Positions 12,299 through 24,878 of a stretch of 64,000 nt of DNA are shown here, one piece after another; positions within the stretch are counted from its first letter, which is position 1, and the number at the start of each line of letters is the position of its first letter. Source of the DNA: Phoronis australis (lineage: Eukaryota; Phoronida; Phoronidae); contig NMRA01000060.1 in assembly GCA_002633005.1 (NCBI GenBank), forward strand, positions 1,078,174-1,142,173. Reading direction: 5' to 3'. The notes below the pieces were generated by a model. It had not been told where the DNA came from and made no database searches. It saw nothing but the letters and a program-made list of their open reading frames with translations. Both the position numbers and the translations under genes were made by a program.

Positions 12299-14145
12299 GT
12301 AAGTGAACCCGGCTGACTGTAATTCTACACTAATTTGGCTAAAAAGTAATCACCGGAATTGTTATATTTCCATATTTGAAAGGCTGACTGCTGGGCTAAT
12401 GTTTTTTATAACATCTGCGCGGTACAAACCGTGCTAGTAATAGACTAAAGCTTTCTTAATTTAATGTTATTTTTGTGGAGAAATTTGACAAAATAGAATT
12501 TCATTTGGCGGCCATGTTGTTTGCTGCTTAAGTGATGAATTGCCACTACATCAACTGTTATTGGCGAACTGTAACTGGATTGAAATAACCTTCTTATTGC
12601 TTATTCCTCATCTCTGTGATTGCTTGTTCAAACTAGTTAGAAGCAACACATAGCGACCATGTGAATATGAAGTTGGTTGAAAATTGCCACATGTTTTTAA
12701 GCACAATTTTTTTCTCGATAATGACCTGCCGTAAATCACTCAACCGTGTCCAGTAAGTATTGTGACGTGGTGTAGCGGAGTAACACTGCATGACGTGTGT
12801 TATGGGAGCCCCAAAGGTTTACGATTAGTGCAAAGATCACGTTTTTGCAGAATTTTTTTGTTTTGACATTTACAAGTTGTCAATGAATACAACGTACTGC
12901 ACTTTATTTAGCGCAGATGATGTTCAAATAGCATTGTCGTTTACTTCCTGTCGTACATTAGCATAGTTAGGAACATGCTAGTACAGAAATGGTGGTCTCT
13001 TTCTCGCTGTGAGGTGAGGGTTGAGTACTCGTCACATGCACTGTTCTCCAAAATGGTGTTACGGATTGTTTTTGAATTGCTCCACTTTACGCGAGAGGCT
13101 GTCAAAAATGGAACTTTTATGATTTCATGAAAATTTTTTTTAAGTTGCACAAAATGAAATAAAATGTTTAAAAAACAGTAACAGAGTTTTTGAGATCTCA
13201 CCTTGAACATTGGCATCAAATTTGATTGTGAGAAAAAATCAAAAGTTGCATAAAACAAAGTGATAACTTTGACGTCTGACAGCATTTTTGAACATTAAGT
13301 GGAATTTGGTTATATTATTGGTACCGTTGTTTTGCTGCCAATGTACCATTATACCTTTTTCGCTGAACTTTATTAAAAAGAGGTGGTCACGTGACCCAGT
13401 TTAGAGAGCGGTAAAATGTCAGAAATCAAATTCTGCCGTTTTTTTACTGGCAGAAGATAAATACTTTTATTTTGTAGTTCGTAGTAGTTTGTAGGTATTT
13501 GACTAAATGCTAAGTGCGCTTCACATAAGCTTGACATAGGAGTTTTTGAGGCATGTGTTCATAAGCTTTGTTTGTGTGAGTGTGCCGTTTGTTTTTGCAG
13601 ATCTTACGAGGTTCATAAAATCGTTTTGCTTTCTTGCGTTACACATGTGTGCTGTGTATAATTTGATGACTTGGTTGAGGTTTTGGGGTTACAAAAGACA
13701 GGATGAATGAATGGTCACTAAATTCACTCTGTTGCTGAGGACCTAAAATATCAAAGTACATGGAAGCGAACTGTTTTTCCTAGGCGTTTTTCATCTGACT
13801 TGAGATTAGTTCATCTAGGTAAAATGTCGCCATTTAGGATACATTATAGTGGACAAAGCATTTTTCACTTTTTCATAAAAGATTATTAAGAATTTATCAA
13901 TATTTTTACTATATTCGGTGTTTTTGTGATACTGTGGGGATTCATAACAATGCTAGAATCCTTTCAAGTCAAAAAAAGTCGATTTTGGCTATTGATTTTG
14001 TCTGTACTGAAGTCCTTTCGCATTCTGCCTTGAAGCAGAGGAAGTGGGTGTGAGTACAATAAATAGCGCCAGTGCAATGGAAAGGGGCATTGTTTACTTG
14101 GGTTCTGTATAATCAGATGAGAGTGTCAGCTTGTATGTTGAAATA
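12299..14145. other. start of long intron, with a dispersed repeat copy
   Basis: Begins with consensus donor GTAAGT. Positions about 13060-13300 hold another copy of the dispersed repeat seen near 320, 43110, 55680 and 63205; here it reads TCCACTTTACGCGAGAGGCT and TTTTTGAGATCTCACCTTGAAC. The rest is unassigned. Confidence 0.5.
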
Positions 14146-14470
14146 CCGTAAACGTTCGGGTTAACGCCCATGCTCAGTTAACCGCCCATCCCCTACTTTA
14201 GGTGGATTTTTGATTTAACCACCCACTGCTCGGTTAATCGCCCCTCCGTGATTTTTGAAGATTTCCAGTTAGCGCCCACCTCTCGGTTAAGCGCCCATCC
14301 CTGACATTTAAAGATTGAAGATTTGGTGCCCAGTGCTAAAGCAATGGGCGTTTCCCCGACTTTTAGATCAGTGATCACAATGAGTCCAACGACGGCCTCG
14401 GAGCCGGCAGTTTGGCAATGCAAATTATAATGCAAGTAACAAATTGTTGTTGGTACGTACATGTTGTACC
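14146..14470. mobile_element. truncated copy of the TA-flanked GTTAACGCCC element
   Basis: Starts CCGTAAACGTTCGGGTTAAC, immediately preceded by TA. It follows the reverse complement of 51420-51753 for more than 250 bp, through GCTCAGTTAAC, the CTACTTTAGGTGGATTTT block and CTCGGTTAAGCGCCCATCCC. The far terminal repeat is not found, so this is a one-ended copy. The subterminal region is an array of degenerate GGTTAA(G/C)CGCCCA units. Confidence 0.8.
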
Positions 14471-14748
14471 TAATGTCGAACTTGTCTTGATGATACATTT
14501 CCTCGTTGGTGAATTGAAACTTTTGCCTGCGTATAACTCAGTCATCAGGCAAAATAACTGGAACTTCCGTGGTCAATGCTAATCAATTGTTGAAAAGTTT
14601 GAATCAAAATTCCTTTAAAACATTTTCCAATTATTTATGGATAGCTCATGTTCGCTGGTAAATCAAAATCTACATTTTTCCTCGGCCACAGATTATGAAA
14701 ACAAGTGTGCATTTTTTGCAAATCAACCCAGGTGCTGATCAGAAAGCT

Positions 14749-15046
14749 CTGTTCACACCAACTAAATGAGGTTGTAAATCGTTCTGCAGTTGTAACTTAT
14801 GTAATTGTTACCAGTCACACTGACAATACTGCTGTAACCCTAGTTCATAGTTTTGTCGTTAAGAGTTTATACAGCAGCACCACCTACAGGGTTATAAGTT
14901 TTAGAAGTGACTGCTGTGTTTACACCAAGTTATAACGATTATAACCTCTTTCTAAACCACCTTCACAAAGGGTTATGGCCGCACTACAGTTACAACCTTT
15001 AAAACCAGTTTTAAAGTGTACAGACCAACAGCTTTGGTGTGAACAG
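14749..15046. mobile_element. MITE, CTGTTCACACCAA family, copy 1
   Basis: Left end CTGTTCACACCAA and right end TTGGTGTGAACAG form perfect 13-bp inverted repeats about 298 bp apart. Internal sequence is rich in GTTATAAC-type words. A second copy is at 24538-24878. Non-coding. Confidence 0.8.
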
Positions 15047-17238
15047 GGCATATGTTTAGAACAAGGTCATTTCTGTCCAGGGCTTCAGTAAATCTACCAA
15101 GGTGTAAATTCAGGATGTTTATTTACAAAGCAGTTTTAACAGTGTTTATCCAGCTCAGACTCTGACATGGTGTGATAACTGGGCAAATTTGTATTGACTT
15201 TCTACAGAGGATTTCAAGCTGTTGTTTTGCCTTCTGGTAATTTTACTTGTGTATCTTGCCCTGTAAACAGTGTCTACCTACACTACATACAGGTACTTTA
15301 AAATTTAATGACCTTTCCAGCTCACCGAGTCACCCTTACTTCCCCTCGTTTTTCGCATTCTAAGGATAATAGTATGACTTTTTAAACTGGTACTTTAAAA
15401 TTTATTGGTCTGTCCGTCTGTGACACTGAGGTACTTTTATTCCCAGTCATTTTTTTGTAATATATTGATGTCAGTAATGGTTTTTAAATTGACACCAAGT
15501 TTAAATTGAACCGATTGGTTTATTTTTGAAACACATTATGAACAATAAAAGTTTATTTTCTCAAATTTTTTATAAACAAATCACTGTGAAGGCACAGGTC
15601 TTCATTGTTAGGATATTTTACCACCATTATACATCTTATGTTATCCAAAATAATTGTTTTTAAGATTGCAGAAAGCTTTTGTATTTGTTTACTATGTTTT
15701 CTTTTAGAAAAAATTACTTACTCAAAGAAAATTAAGTGAGAGCTTTGGGAATTAAGTTTATGTTTACAAAGGTGTGAGCACCAGTTCACAGTGGCACCTG
15801 GCAGTTTTGTAAAGTTAAATTCTCAGAGGAAAATGTTCAGGTTATGTGGCAACTCATCGTCAAGTCAAATATCTGCGAAAATATGAATTTAACTGCATAA
15901 ATATATTTTCGGAAAGTAGAGAGTCTGTAGAATTTAATTTTTGACTAAAGGGAGGTTAGTGTGCTAAAATCTTAGTGGCCTGTTTCACCAAACTAAACTG
16001 TTGCAACTTGACGTTTTTGCTCAAAGTCTAAATAGGAAGCTTACAACTAAGTGTAAGAATTGCAGTAAGGCTGTATACACTCTGTGTAAGAATGTCGCAC
16101 TTCTGTCGAGGTCATGGTGCCAACAAGCAGGGCTAGTAGGTCATGCATGAGTGTCACCATGTGACTTTAACAAGACAATTCAATAAAAGCAATTTTAAAA
16201 TAAAAAATATTTGAAGCTTCCATCATTAAACGTCTACACACATACACTACTAAGTATCATAACTGGGTCGACCAGTCTCTATGTGGCACCCAAACTAATA
16301 TTACTGAGTTAGTCCAGCTTGTCATTTCACACAGTTCCTGCACAGTGCAGTTGTGGTCAGTGCCTTCCTTTCAGCATCCAACTTTGAACACAATCATCTT
16401 GTGGTCCCCACTTTGTCCGTTGAATGTTACAAGTCTTCACTGTCGGCACAAACGTTCCACCGTGTCCAAACAGCTTCTGCTGAGACAGTCTACACCGTAT
16501 CATGGCTGGCTCTCGACTGCCGCACCCAGGTCGAACATTTGAATGCACCAATTACACAACAGTTCATTTACATATAAATGTCCTGGCAACAATCGCTGAA
16601 CACTGACACCAACGACATAACAGACTATGTTCACAATTGTCTATTCTTTACAATGAGATTATGCAACAAGACCTGATTTTGATAAACTTTCCTGCTCTGT
16701 TGAGAAACCGTAGTGTCAGCTATTTCTCAGTCTGTGTTGAAAGAGTGCGGACATAATATGAGAGCGATGCTGAGGTTTGGAGTGATCAAAGACTATTAAG
16801 AGCCATTTAATTATCATCTACTACTGGATAGCATATATTGATTTTCCATTTAGAAATTAACCATTATTGATTAAGTAGAGATAATTAATTTTGATGTAGC
16901 GTAACGGCTTCCTAATTGGAAATGAATTTACCAAAAATGTTTTGGTCCACATTTATCAACGGGTACTCGTGTTTGACTTTGCCAGTTCTGCTGGAACAAC
17001 CGGCTAAGACTTATCTGATTGGCTTTCAACGACGACTTCTGGCTTTTTAACCAACCACATGGTGGAACCAGTTTGGACCTTGGGTCGAACGTATCGGCAA
17101 GCACAGCTTTAATTTAGTTTCCACATTTGAAAGCATGAATTGAGTACCTGCGGCTATGACTGCCTCCCACTCCCAGACAAATGACATTTTAGTCTTCATA
17201 ACACACCTTTGACACATGTGAAGCATGTTTTATGAATA
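15047..17238. other. intronic AT-rich sequence
   Basis: No exon with supported splice sites was recognised. The short overlapping frames at 16345-16577 lie on both strands and show no recognisable domain. A half-element resembling the GGCCTGTTTCAC MITE type may lie near 15978. Confidence 0.35.
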
Positions 17239-17657
17239 CAAGGTACCTAAACTACACGGTCAACGGACTCATAAACACCGTGGCACGGACGCATGAACAC
17301 GACTCACGGACCTGCAAACACCGTCCACTGACTCACAAACACGGGAACGGACTCACAAAACACGATCCACGCACCCAAATACATAGGACACGGACTCATA
17401 TTCACGAGGAAACACGGTTAACGGACTGCCAAACACGGTTTACGGACAAAATGTAGATGTCAGCTGACCCAAGAAGCCGATGAGTGTTTCCTCGTGAATA
17501 TGAGTCCATGTCCCGTGTATTTGGGTGCGTGGATCGTGTTTTGTGAGTCCGTTCCCGTGTTTGCGAGTCAGTAGACGGTGTTTGCAGGTCCGTGTCGTGT
17601 TCATGCGTCCATGCCTGTGTTTATGAGTCCGTTGACCGTGTAGTTTAGGTACCTTGG
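17239..17657. repeat. long inverted repeat built from an 'ACGGACTCA' minisatellite
   Basis: Arm 1 (17239-17415) runs from CAAGGTACCTAAACTACACG to TTCACGAGGAAACAC. Arm 2 (17484-17657) is its near-perfect reverse complement, from GTGTTTCCTCGTGAATATGA to GGTACCTTG. A 68-bp spacer separates them. Both arms consist of degenerate units of about 17-18 bp (ACGGACTCATAAACACC-like), and the spacer continues the same unit for about two copies. The arms differ at only scattered positions, so a transcript would form a hairpin of roughly 175 bp. Confidence 0.93.
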
Positions 17658-18630
17658 AATAGGCTTGACTTGTTGCTTGGAGGGCGTAACTTGCTGTTGC
17701 CAGAATTCCTTTGATGTCCTAAGAGATCGTGTGGGTAAAGCTCCTCGCCTAGCCTAGTCTTGGTGTAGCAAGGTCTGTAAACACTGTTCCCGTATCTTGA
17801 ATTGGTGAAAACAGAAATTGTCCAACAGGAGACGCTATATTCCATTACACTGGAAGCCGCGCATATGATCGCTCCACAATTTATGCTGCAGAATAATGGT
17901 AGGACACATTCATATACAATAGGACACCAATTTTTCCAATACCGATAGAAAAATTTAGTCTATTCAAGGACATGTGTAGTTTTTGTTCACATTAAGTTTG
18001 TGTAAGGTTTTATTGGGCCATTTTTGTACCCACTTTGGTGCAAAGCTGATTTTAATACAATTTTGCACCAAGGTTAAACTAATTGAAGCAGAACAATGGT
18101 TTGTAGGTTTCTGGTACAGTGAATTACAGATAGTGAGGTGTTCCAATCTTATCTGAAATTTACTAGAGCAGTGAATGCAAAATGTTAAACAGTACTGAAC
18201 ATCACTTCAAACCATTTTTATCTTGGCAATCACAGAAAATGTTTTCAAGCAGTATTTTTTAACTTGTACTAGCAAGACATGCTGCTTTCTGTTTTGTTTA
18301 AAGACCATATTGTCATTTGGTTGTTTTCATGCATTGATTTTCACACATCTGTGCTTGCACAGGTATGTGGGATGTTGTGTGCCGGACTTGGTGCTAGAAA
18401 CACTTATCCTTCTGTTTTTAGCAGTCTTTTCAGAAAGTGAATGAACTGTATTGATTATTTTTTAGTAGTTTGATAACATCAGCTGGTCACTTCTTGTTTT
18501 GTCTAACTAGAGAAATGGAATAACAGTGTTTGATATACCACATCTGCCAGATGAACTGTGTTATCCCTAATAAATGCCCATCCTCTGTCCCAACAACACT
18601 TCTTGAACAAGTTGGTTACACAGTAATTAT

Positions 18631-19159
18631 CCGGAAGCGTGTTCAACAGAGTGAGCGCCCGCTAGCGTGTACTCGCGAATACAAGGAACAGCTCCTGAAC
18701 AGCTGTGAGGGCTCACTGTGCGATCCAGTATGGCGACTCTGAAGCAGATTGTGTTGAATGTCTTAGCCGATGAGCTTAACACTAACAGCCCTTCCTATGG
18801 CGTACTGAGCGATAAATATGATTAACCTTTGCCAATAATTATTAATATCGGCAGCCCAAGACAATAACCGTGAAGGCTTTGGAAAGACAAGAATCGAAAA
18901 TTACGTCGAGGAAACTATTCCTCGCTGCAGCGACCCGTAATTTAAGTCGCAGTTTCGGATGAGTCGGTCAACCTTTGAGGTTAGTTTTCGTGTTGCAGAA
19001 CCATAATGGGTTCATATGTTGCAGACGTGAAGCCTTCGCAGGACGCCATCTTGGAAATCTAAGCGAATATGCTCTCGAGGTTGTTCGCTGAACACAGCTG
19101 TTCAGGATGAGGGCGCTCAAATCGCTCGCGGGCGCTCACTCTATTGAACACGCTTCGGG
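18631..19159. mobile_element. MITE with about 32-bp terminal inverted repeats
   Basis: Left end CCGGAAGCGTGTTCAACAGA, then GTGAGCGCCCGC. The right end is the reverse complement with two or three mismatches, ending TTGAACACGCTTCGGG. Length 529 bp. GC content and CpG are higher than in the flanks. No coding capacity. Flanks are AT/TA-rich, so a target duplication cannot be called securely. Confidence 0.85.
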
Positions 19160-19854
19160 TATAGTAGCTAATGAACAGTGCTCGTGAAACTAATTTGTTG
19201 TTTTCCAACTCTAGGCTCTCATAAGCAGCTCGCCAAGTCACCACTAGTGAATTCTGAGTAGAACTGGCGATGACGAATCAAAACCATTTCGCCAGTTTGG
19301 CAGACACTTCACTGCTTGTCAATAAAAATATTTCAGAAATGTATTCACGTGGTGACGACTCCCAGTCAACGAGATTCAAATCCCAGCGGAATTGATGGAG
19401 TTCCAAAATGGTGGATTGCAGTCCATGTTTAACTGGCTACCGAAATAACATCAGGCAGGCTAAAATGTGTTCTTGTTAATGAGTATTAAATAGGTCATTC
19501 AGGTGATTGGTTTATGCATGATTTACCATAAACATTTGCCCGTGCTTATGGAGCTACCACCCTTTACTTTTGAACATTTTCATATTCAGCATCCACTGCT
19601 CGACTAAGCGCCCAACCTCATAATTTTCTTGAGAATTATGCATCCCACTGCTCAGGCTAGCACTCACCCGTGATTTGCTTTGCCAAATTGATTTTCAAAA
19701 AAATAATGTAATATCCAAAAACCGTATCAATTTCGAGTCGCAGTGTGTTGAGAGGTTGCTGCTGGAGAAGTTGTACGGGTATTCTGTGCAGTGCATTAAA
19801 AATGGTTACTTAGTTGAAATTGTCACTGACTACAGTCAACCAAAGACTCTCATT

Positions 19855-20102
19855 CTGGGGCCCGTTCCAACAAAACTGACTGAGCTAAGACAAATCTTAA
19901 ATTTTAGAATATTTTAAAATAAAAAAATTGTCTCAAAACCAATTCAAGAAAGAGATCTTAGGTTTAACTAAGTGTTTGACACAAGTTTTGTCTCAATTTT
20001 GACTTAATTACCGAATGTGGAAGTTTCAAAGTTTGGAAGTTAAGATAATTCTTAGACTTAAGTCAAAAATGAACTTAAGTCAGTTTCTTGGAGCGGGCCC
20101 CT
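19855..20102. mobile_element. MITE, GGGGCCCGTT type
   Basis: Left end CTGGGGCCCGTTCCAACAAA, then ACTGACT. Right end AGTCAGTTTCTTGGAGCGGG, then CCCCT. These are imperfect inverted repeats about 248 bp apart, with internal CTTAAGTC/GACTTAAG words typical of short palindromic MITEs. The frame at 19675-19917 that overlaps the left end is therefore unlikely to be a gene. Confidence 0.78.
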
Positions 20103-22710
20103 GGACTTCAACTAATTTATTTTTCAAAAGATTGTCTAGCGTCAAAGTTTTCTTAGTCAAATCTTGACATATTTTGTCTTCAAGGGCGAAGTACATGACT
20201 GGATCATGTGTCATTTTGTGACTGATTTATACATTCCTTCCCATGCACCATATTCAGTGCCAAGGGAGCGAACTTGAACCAACCGATAATGGAGATCCGC
20301 ACAGTCGAAATATTTCAATGCTTTTTATTTCATGCAAACAGAATACAATAGGAATCATAAGGTTCTTTTTTGTGAAATTTGCACTGCATCGTTACTGCTC
20401 ATTGTCATTCAACCTAGGCATACAATGCCCCTCAGATTTTTTGGGCAGAATTTTTTCAAGTTGCAAAATTTGGGCTGTGAACAAAAGGAATCTTCGACAA
20501 CTTCTCAACATGTGTTATCTCCTATTTTAAGTTTCAGGCGTAGCTTCTCGAATACCCTTGTCGGCTTGAGAGCACTGATTCAACTACCGTGTCAGTAATT
20601 AGCCTTGCAGTATTCTATGAACTTCGGGTTTGCGGACTTCAATTTTGAACGTTGTAAGGTTGTCTGAGGCTGACCGTCTAGCTCAGGTTAAGGGCACATG
20701 TTTGGGTAAGCACCCACCCCTAATTTCTTAAAATTTCTGGTTCATGCTCTAGGTTGAACTTCTACCAAATTTTACATTATGGGAAGTATTGGCCATCTCA
20801 AATTCAACAATTACGATCAATGACAAACGATCATTCACAATATGAGGAAGCATGATAACATCTAATACTTGAGAAATACAATGAACGGCAAAGTTGTCCA
20901 GTAAGTTTTACTTTTGCACACTTTGTTGTCATGCAGACTTAAAAAAAATTGAAAAGCTGAGTCAGGCACCATAAATCGTTCTTCATTAGTCCGATTCGCC
21001 TCGTTAGTGAGTCAGAGGCCCTACATTCTGAAATCCAGGTGAACCATACCTGGAGCTGAGGAGAGTTAAAGTTGGGATGTTGGAAGACATGGAAGACAAA
21101 GTAATGTTTTTACGTTATCTTTCCTAAAATTACTGATCCTTTTATCTTGGAGAGACTTATTCAGCATTAATTTACTGTGCTGGCCAAGAGTGAGGTTACT
21201 CAGCCTAACAAATGGCCTGCAACTTTTTTGTGCATTCACTTCTTAATTGAGCAACAGCAAGCAATTACAGGCGGACACGAGACTGTAAGGCAGAGCATTA
21301 AGACTAAAGCAGAGCACTAAGTCTTTACTTTGTTATAAAACATGAAAATTAAAGTGTGTTTTATATTTGCTGCCCTCAGTTTTTATGGGCCATACAGATT
21401 CTAAAAATTTTGGAAAATGGTTTCCACTGGACTCTAAGGACAAGTCCTGATACCTGAAGGCTACAGACCATTGAAAATAAACAGTGCAAGCTGGAGTAGA
21501 TGATTATTGTTGTTTGAAAATTAGGAAACTTTCCATAAGTGCTTTGGGATTTCACTTCTTGTTATCCATTGATCTTTCCAAGACTTTTGTACCTGATAAC
21601 GACCCTCCACAATTGAATATTTTTGGGCTGCCACAATCTCTAGCCAACACGATCAAACCGGACGTAAACGTGCCCATTGCTGTCGGATGAAAGATGGTGC
21701 TGTGACGACCATTTTTCGATTTTTTTTGCATTGTGGTGCTGTATCTCCAACATCCCTTGGCAGTTCTTTTTCTATTTGGGTTACTGATAAGTCTCAGCAT
21801 TTACTGTTCTTTAGTTATTTGAGATTTTCTGATGGCTTCTCTCTAATTAATCTCTGGCATCCCTTGATGGATCTGTATGGAATTCGGTTTATTGATAGAA
21901 CTTGTGAAACACGTTTCTCGCTACAACTTACTGTTCTCGAAATATTCAAGATTTACTGGCCAGATGACTGTTCTTTTATTGACTAATCTAGCTGCACTTT
22001 TGTTGGTTTATCATATTTGTGCTACATGTCGCATTTTTGCATTTTTCGTCCTTAGGAGATTTGTAACATGTTACAATGTATGATTTAGTCTTATCTAATT
22101 CTGATTGGGAACAATAGGTGGCATTGATAAGCAAATGGATGGTAGTGTATTTTATAGCAAATAATTCCACCTTGAGCAGTAATCGTCACAAGTGTTGGTT
22201 GTTAATGTACTCTTCCTGATGCCAAAAGATAGTCAATTTATCAATTTGCATAATGTAAGAAAGACGAATACGACTGCTATTTTTTACAAAAATACCTTAT
22301 GTTGTGTGAGTTGATTTGTTACAGAAACCAAAATAAGAGGCTAATCGAAAATTTCTAGCGGCGTTTTTGAGGTAACTTGTGAAGTTTTCATTAAAAAAGA
22401 TTTCATTACTATATGTATCTTTCTTAAAAATGATATTTTGACATAAAAAGGGTGTTAATGTAATGATAATAGTGGCACATAAATATAAATATCTTTCAGA
22501 AAATGAATACTTTTACTAGTTGACAAGGCCTGTTTTTTGATATACAAGTTAGAATGAGGCCACTAAACAAGGTTTAATAATGCTATGATTAGTATTGTAA
22601 CACAATATGAGTCTGTGTGGGAATGTCACGTTATAATCTCTTCAGTTTAGGTCTGATTATGGCTGACTAGTGAATTTTTTTATATCGTTTTTTCCATGCA
22701 TCATAAGTTC
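20103..22710. other. intronic sequence, nothing assigned
   Basis: Several frames of 60-99 codons occur (20243-20598, 21484-21986), but they lack splice signals, domain motifs or composition suggesting coding. No tandem array or clear inverted repeat was recognised. Confidence 0.35.
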
Positions 22711-23518
22711 CGTCCACACACAGTCTACCCTGGAACAACATGCACTAGTACAACTTACCCCACTTTTTAGTTGAACGTCCACACATACATATCTGATAAC
22801 TAGGGTAAGGCTTACGTTGTCGCTTTGTGTTTGACAAATGCAAATACGGCACGGCACGGCATGCAAAAGAAAACCAGTCTGTATGTAACTGCAGTTGATA
22901 ATTACTTCCGCCTTTTGCGACCACACAAGAATTTGGAGTGGCACGAGTTACCCTAGAACAAGTTACCACACCTCGAATAGGTGGGGGTAAGTTGTCACAA
23001 GTGGGATAAGTTGCACTTGTTTAAAGATGCTATGTCTCATTAAATTGTGAATATGCAAATGAAGTACTAGTTTATAAACCATCCCGGGTCTTCCAGTAAA
23101 CCGGACACCATCCGGTTACCATTACAATCTCGCGAAAGTCTCATTCTGTGAGACTATATTTTTATGTAAATGAGTATGGCAATATGTCATCGTTACCCTA
23201 ATAAAACAAGGCACAATTTTTCATATTTGTTCATTTCACTATCAAACAACGATTGCGTATAATTTGGAATTACTATGTTTTTCTTTATGTTCACACTTGT
23301 TTTAAGTGTATCAGTTTTGGTGTTTTTCTTTAAAACCACATTTTATTTACATATTCTTTCTTTTCCTGATTACACTTGTACACACAGTTCTCCAGGAAGT
23401 CACAATGTGGCGCTTGTTACAAATTTAAATATTCACGATTTAATGAGACATAGCATCTTTAAATAACGTCCACACAGCCCTTAAACCTAGTAACTTGTTC
23501 CAGGGTAAGTCTGTGAAT
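22711..23518. mobile_element. MITE, TACCCTGGAACAA family, split by a nested insertion
   Basis: Left end CGTCCACACACAGTCTACCC, then TGGAACAA. Right end CTTGTTCCAGGGTAAGTCTG, then TGAATGG: imperfect inverted repeats. Internal repeats of TTACCCTAGAACAAGTTAC and AAGTTGTCACAAGTGGG-type words match the two copies at 30898-31806. The element is interrupted at 23021 by a separate 434-bp element. Confidence 0.85.
23025..23458. mobile_element. TTAA-target element nested in a MITE
   Basis: Begins AGATGCTATGTCTCATTAAA and ends with the reverse complement TTTAATGAGACATAGCATCT, with inverted similarity of about 30 bp. It is flanked on both sides by TTAA (23021-23024 and 23459-23462). The sister MITE at 31219-31238 keeps the empty site (GTTTAAATAGCGTCC), so the four-base duplication is demonstrable. 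TTAA duplication is the hallmark of the piggyBac superfamily; this copy has no transposase and would be a non-autonomous member. Confidence 0.88.
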
Positions 23519-23803
23519 GGAGGGCGCTATAGGTAGCACCATTTCCATGCTCAAGCTTTGTGTTATGACAGCTTCTGTCAGAGGCAAAGTCTTGAAAAAT
23601 TGTGGGCATTCATTGTGATGCTGGAAGCCCTTAAAATAAAAAATGAGCAATTACATGTTAAATTTGATGTAAAAAGTGATTGATTTTTTGTGTAAAATTT
23701 GCCACATGGTAAAGCAAGGTCTTGCAGTTGGTATTATTGTTGTAGATGTGAGGCAAGCACATTTTATGTCCATTAAACGTAACAGTCGGGAATAACTTGC
23801 CCT

Positions 23804-23861
23804 CATTTTGAGAACCAGTTTTGTCCACTGAACAACGGGCATCAAACTGGTTCTCAAAATG
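23804..23861. repeat. 58-bp hairpin repeat, copy 1
   Basis: Perfect 18-20-bp arms: CATTTTGAGAACCAGTTT ... AAACTGGTTCTCAAAATG, with a loop of about 20 nt (TGTCCACTGAACAACGGGCA). A second, slightly diverged copy lies at 37088-37144, so this is a dispersed miniature fold-back, not a terminator. Confidence 0.8.
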
Positions 23862-24537
23862 TGAAGCCTTAAAAGTACATGTAGTCTGTAAGTGTGGTAC
23901 CTCTGTAACTTGCAATTAATTCTGAATGGCTGATCCTCAAACATGAATTCATTAGAGCCTGAGATAAAAGCAGCCTTTGCTTCCAAGAGATCTCAGGAAA
24001 TTAGTTCTGCAGTAATCTGTAGGATGCAATTGATTATTTGAAAAAGTACATGTAAACATATCTGCAGGAGGCCTGATTACCACTGCTTGAGAATTGCCCT
24101 CAGTGATAACACAAATTGCTAATAATTGATGTATTAATTATTGGACTTATCACTGATACCCCTGTTCACAAACTGGCTAAAATGACTTTCTTTCGCCAGC
24201 AGTTTTCCCTACTGGTGAACGTGCTTGCGAACTGTACTGTGTCACTTTTGGTGGGATTTGACTTATCTCGAAACTATTGGCATTTTCACTAGCACTTTGG
24301 GAGCCGCACTTCACATGTCAGTAGGGAAGTTATTGCGTTTATCGTTGCATTAATCAATTGACTGCAGAGGTTTAACATGGCTTTCACATCAGCTTTCGCT
24401 TTAAAATTTAAGCTATTCGATTGGGGTGGTGAGGAAACAAAATCGATGGGGCCGCTCGTGCAGGACAGCGTGTCTGGCTAGAACTCAATGGTTTTCGCTA
24501 CTGCATTACATGAATTCTGTGTTAACATATCGTACCC

Positions 24538-24878
24538 TGTTCACACCAAAGTGGTGATAACTTTTAAAACTGGAGCAGGGTTATAACTCTTTGGGTGTTT
24601 AGTTTACATATTAACTGTTGTAACTCTGCGTGAACCTGGCAGTTGCAAAACTTTTTACTCAGTAGGTGGCACTGCTCAAATCTCCTTGGAAATAATGGCA
24701 CACCTAGGCCCTAACTGGGGTGAATTGGAAAACAGTAGCTGCTACGACTCACAAGTATAACCACAAACTAGGTTTACAACAAGGATAACTGTCAGTTTGA
24801 ATGAAATGATAACGATAACGACTGCATAATGATTAATAATTATTGACAGAGTTACCCAAGTTTAGTTGGTATGAACAC
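24538..24878. mobile_element. MITE, CTGTTCACACCAA family, copy 2
   Basis: Left end CTGTTCACACCAAAGTGGTG, right end TTAGTTGGTATGAACA. It shares AACTTTTAAAACTGG and GGGTTATAA-type internal words with the copy at 14749-15046. Non-coding. Confidence 0.7.
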
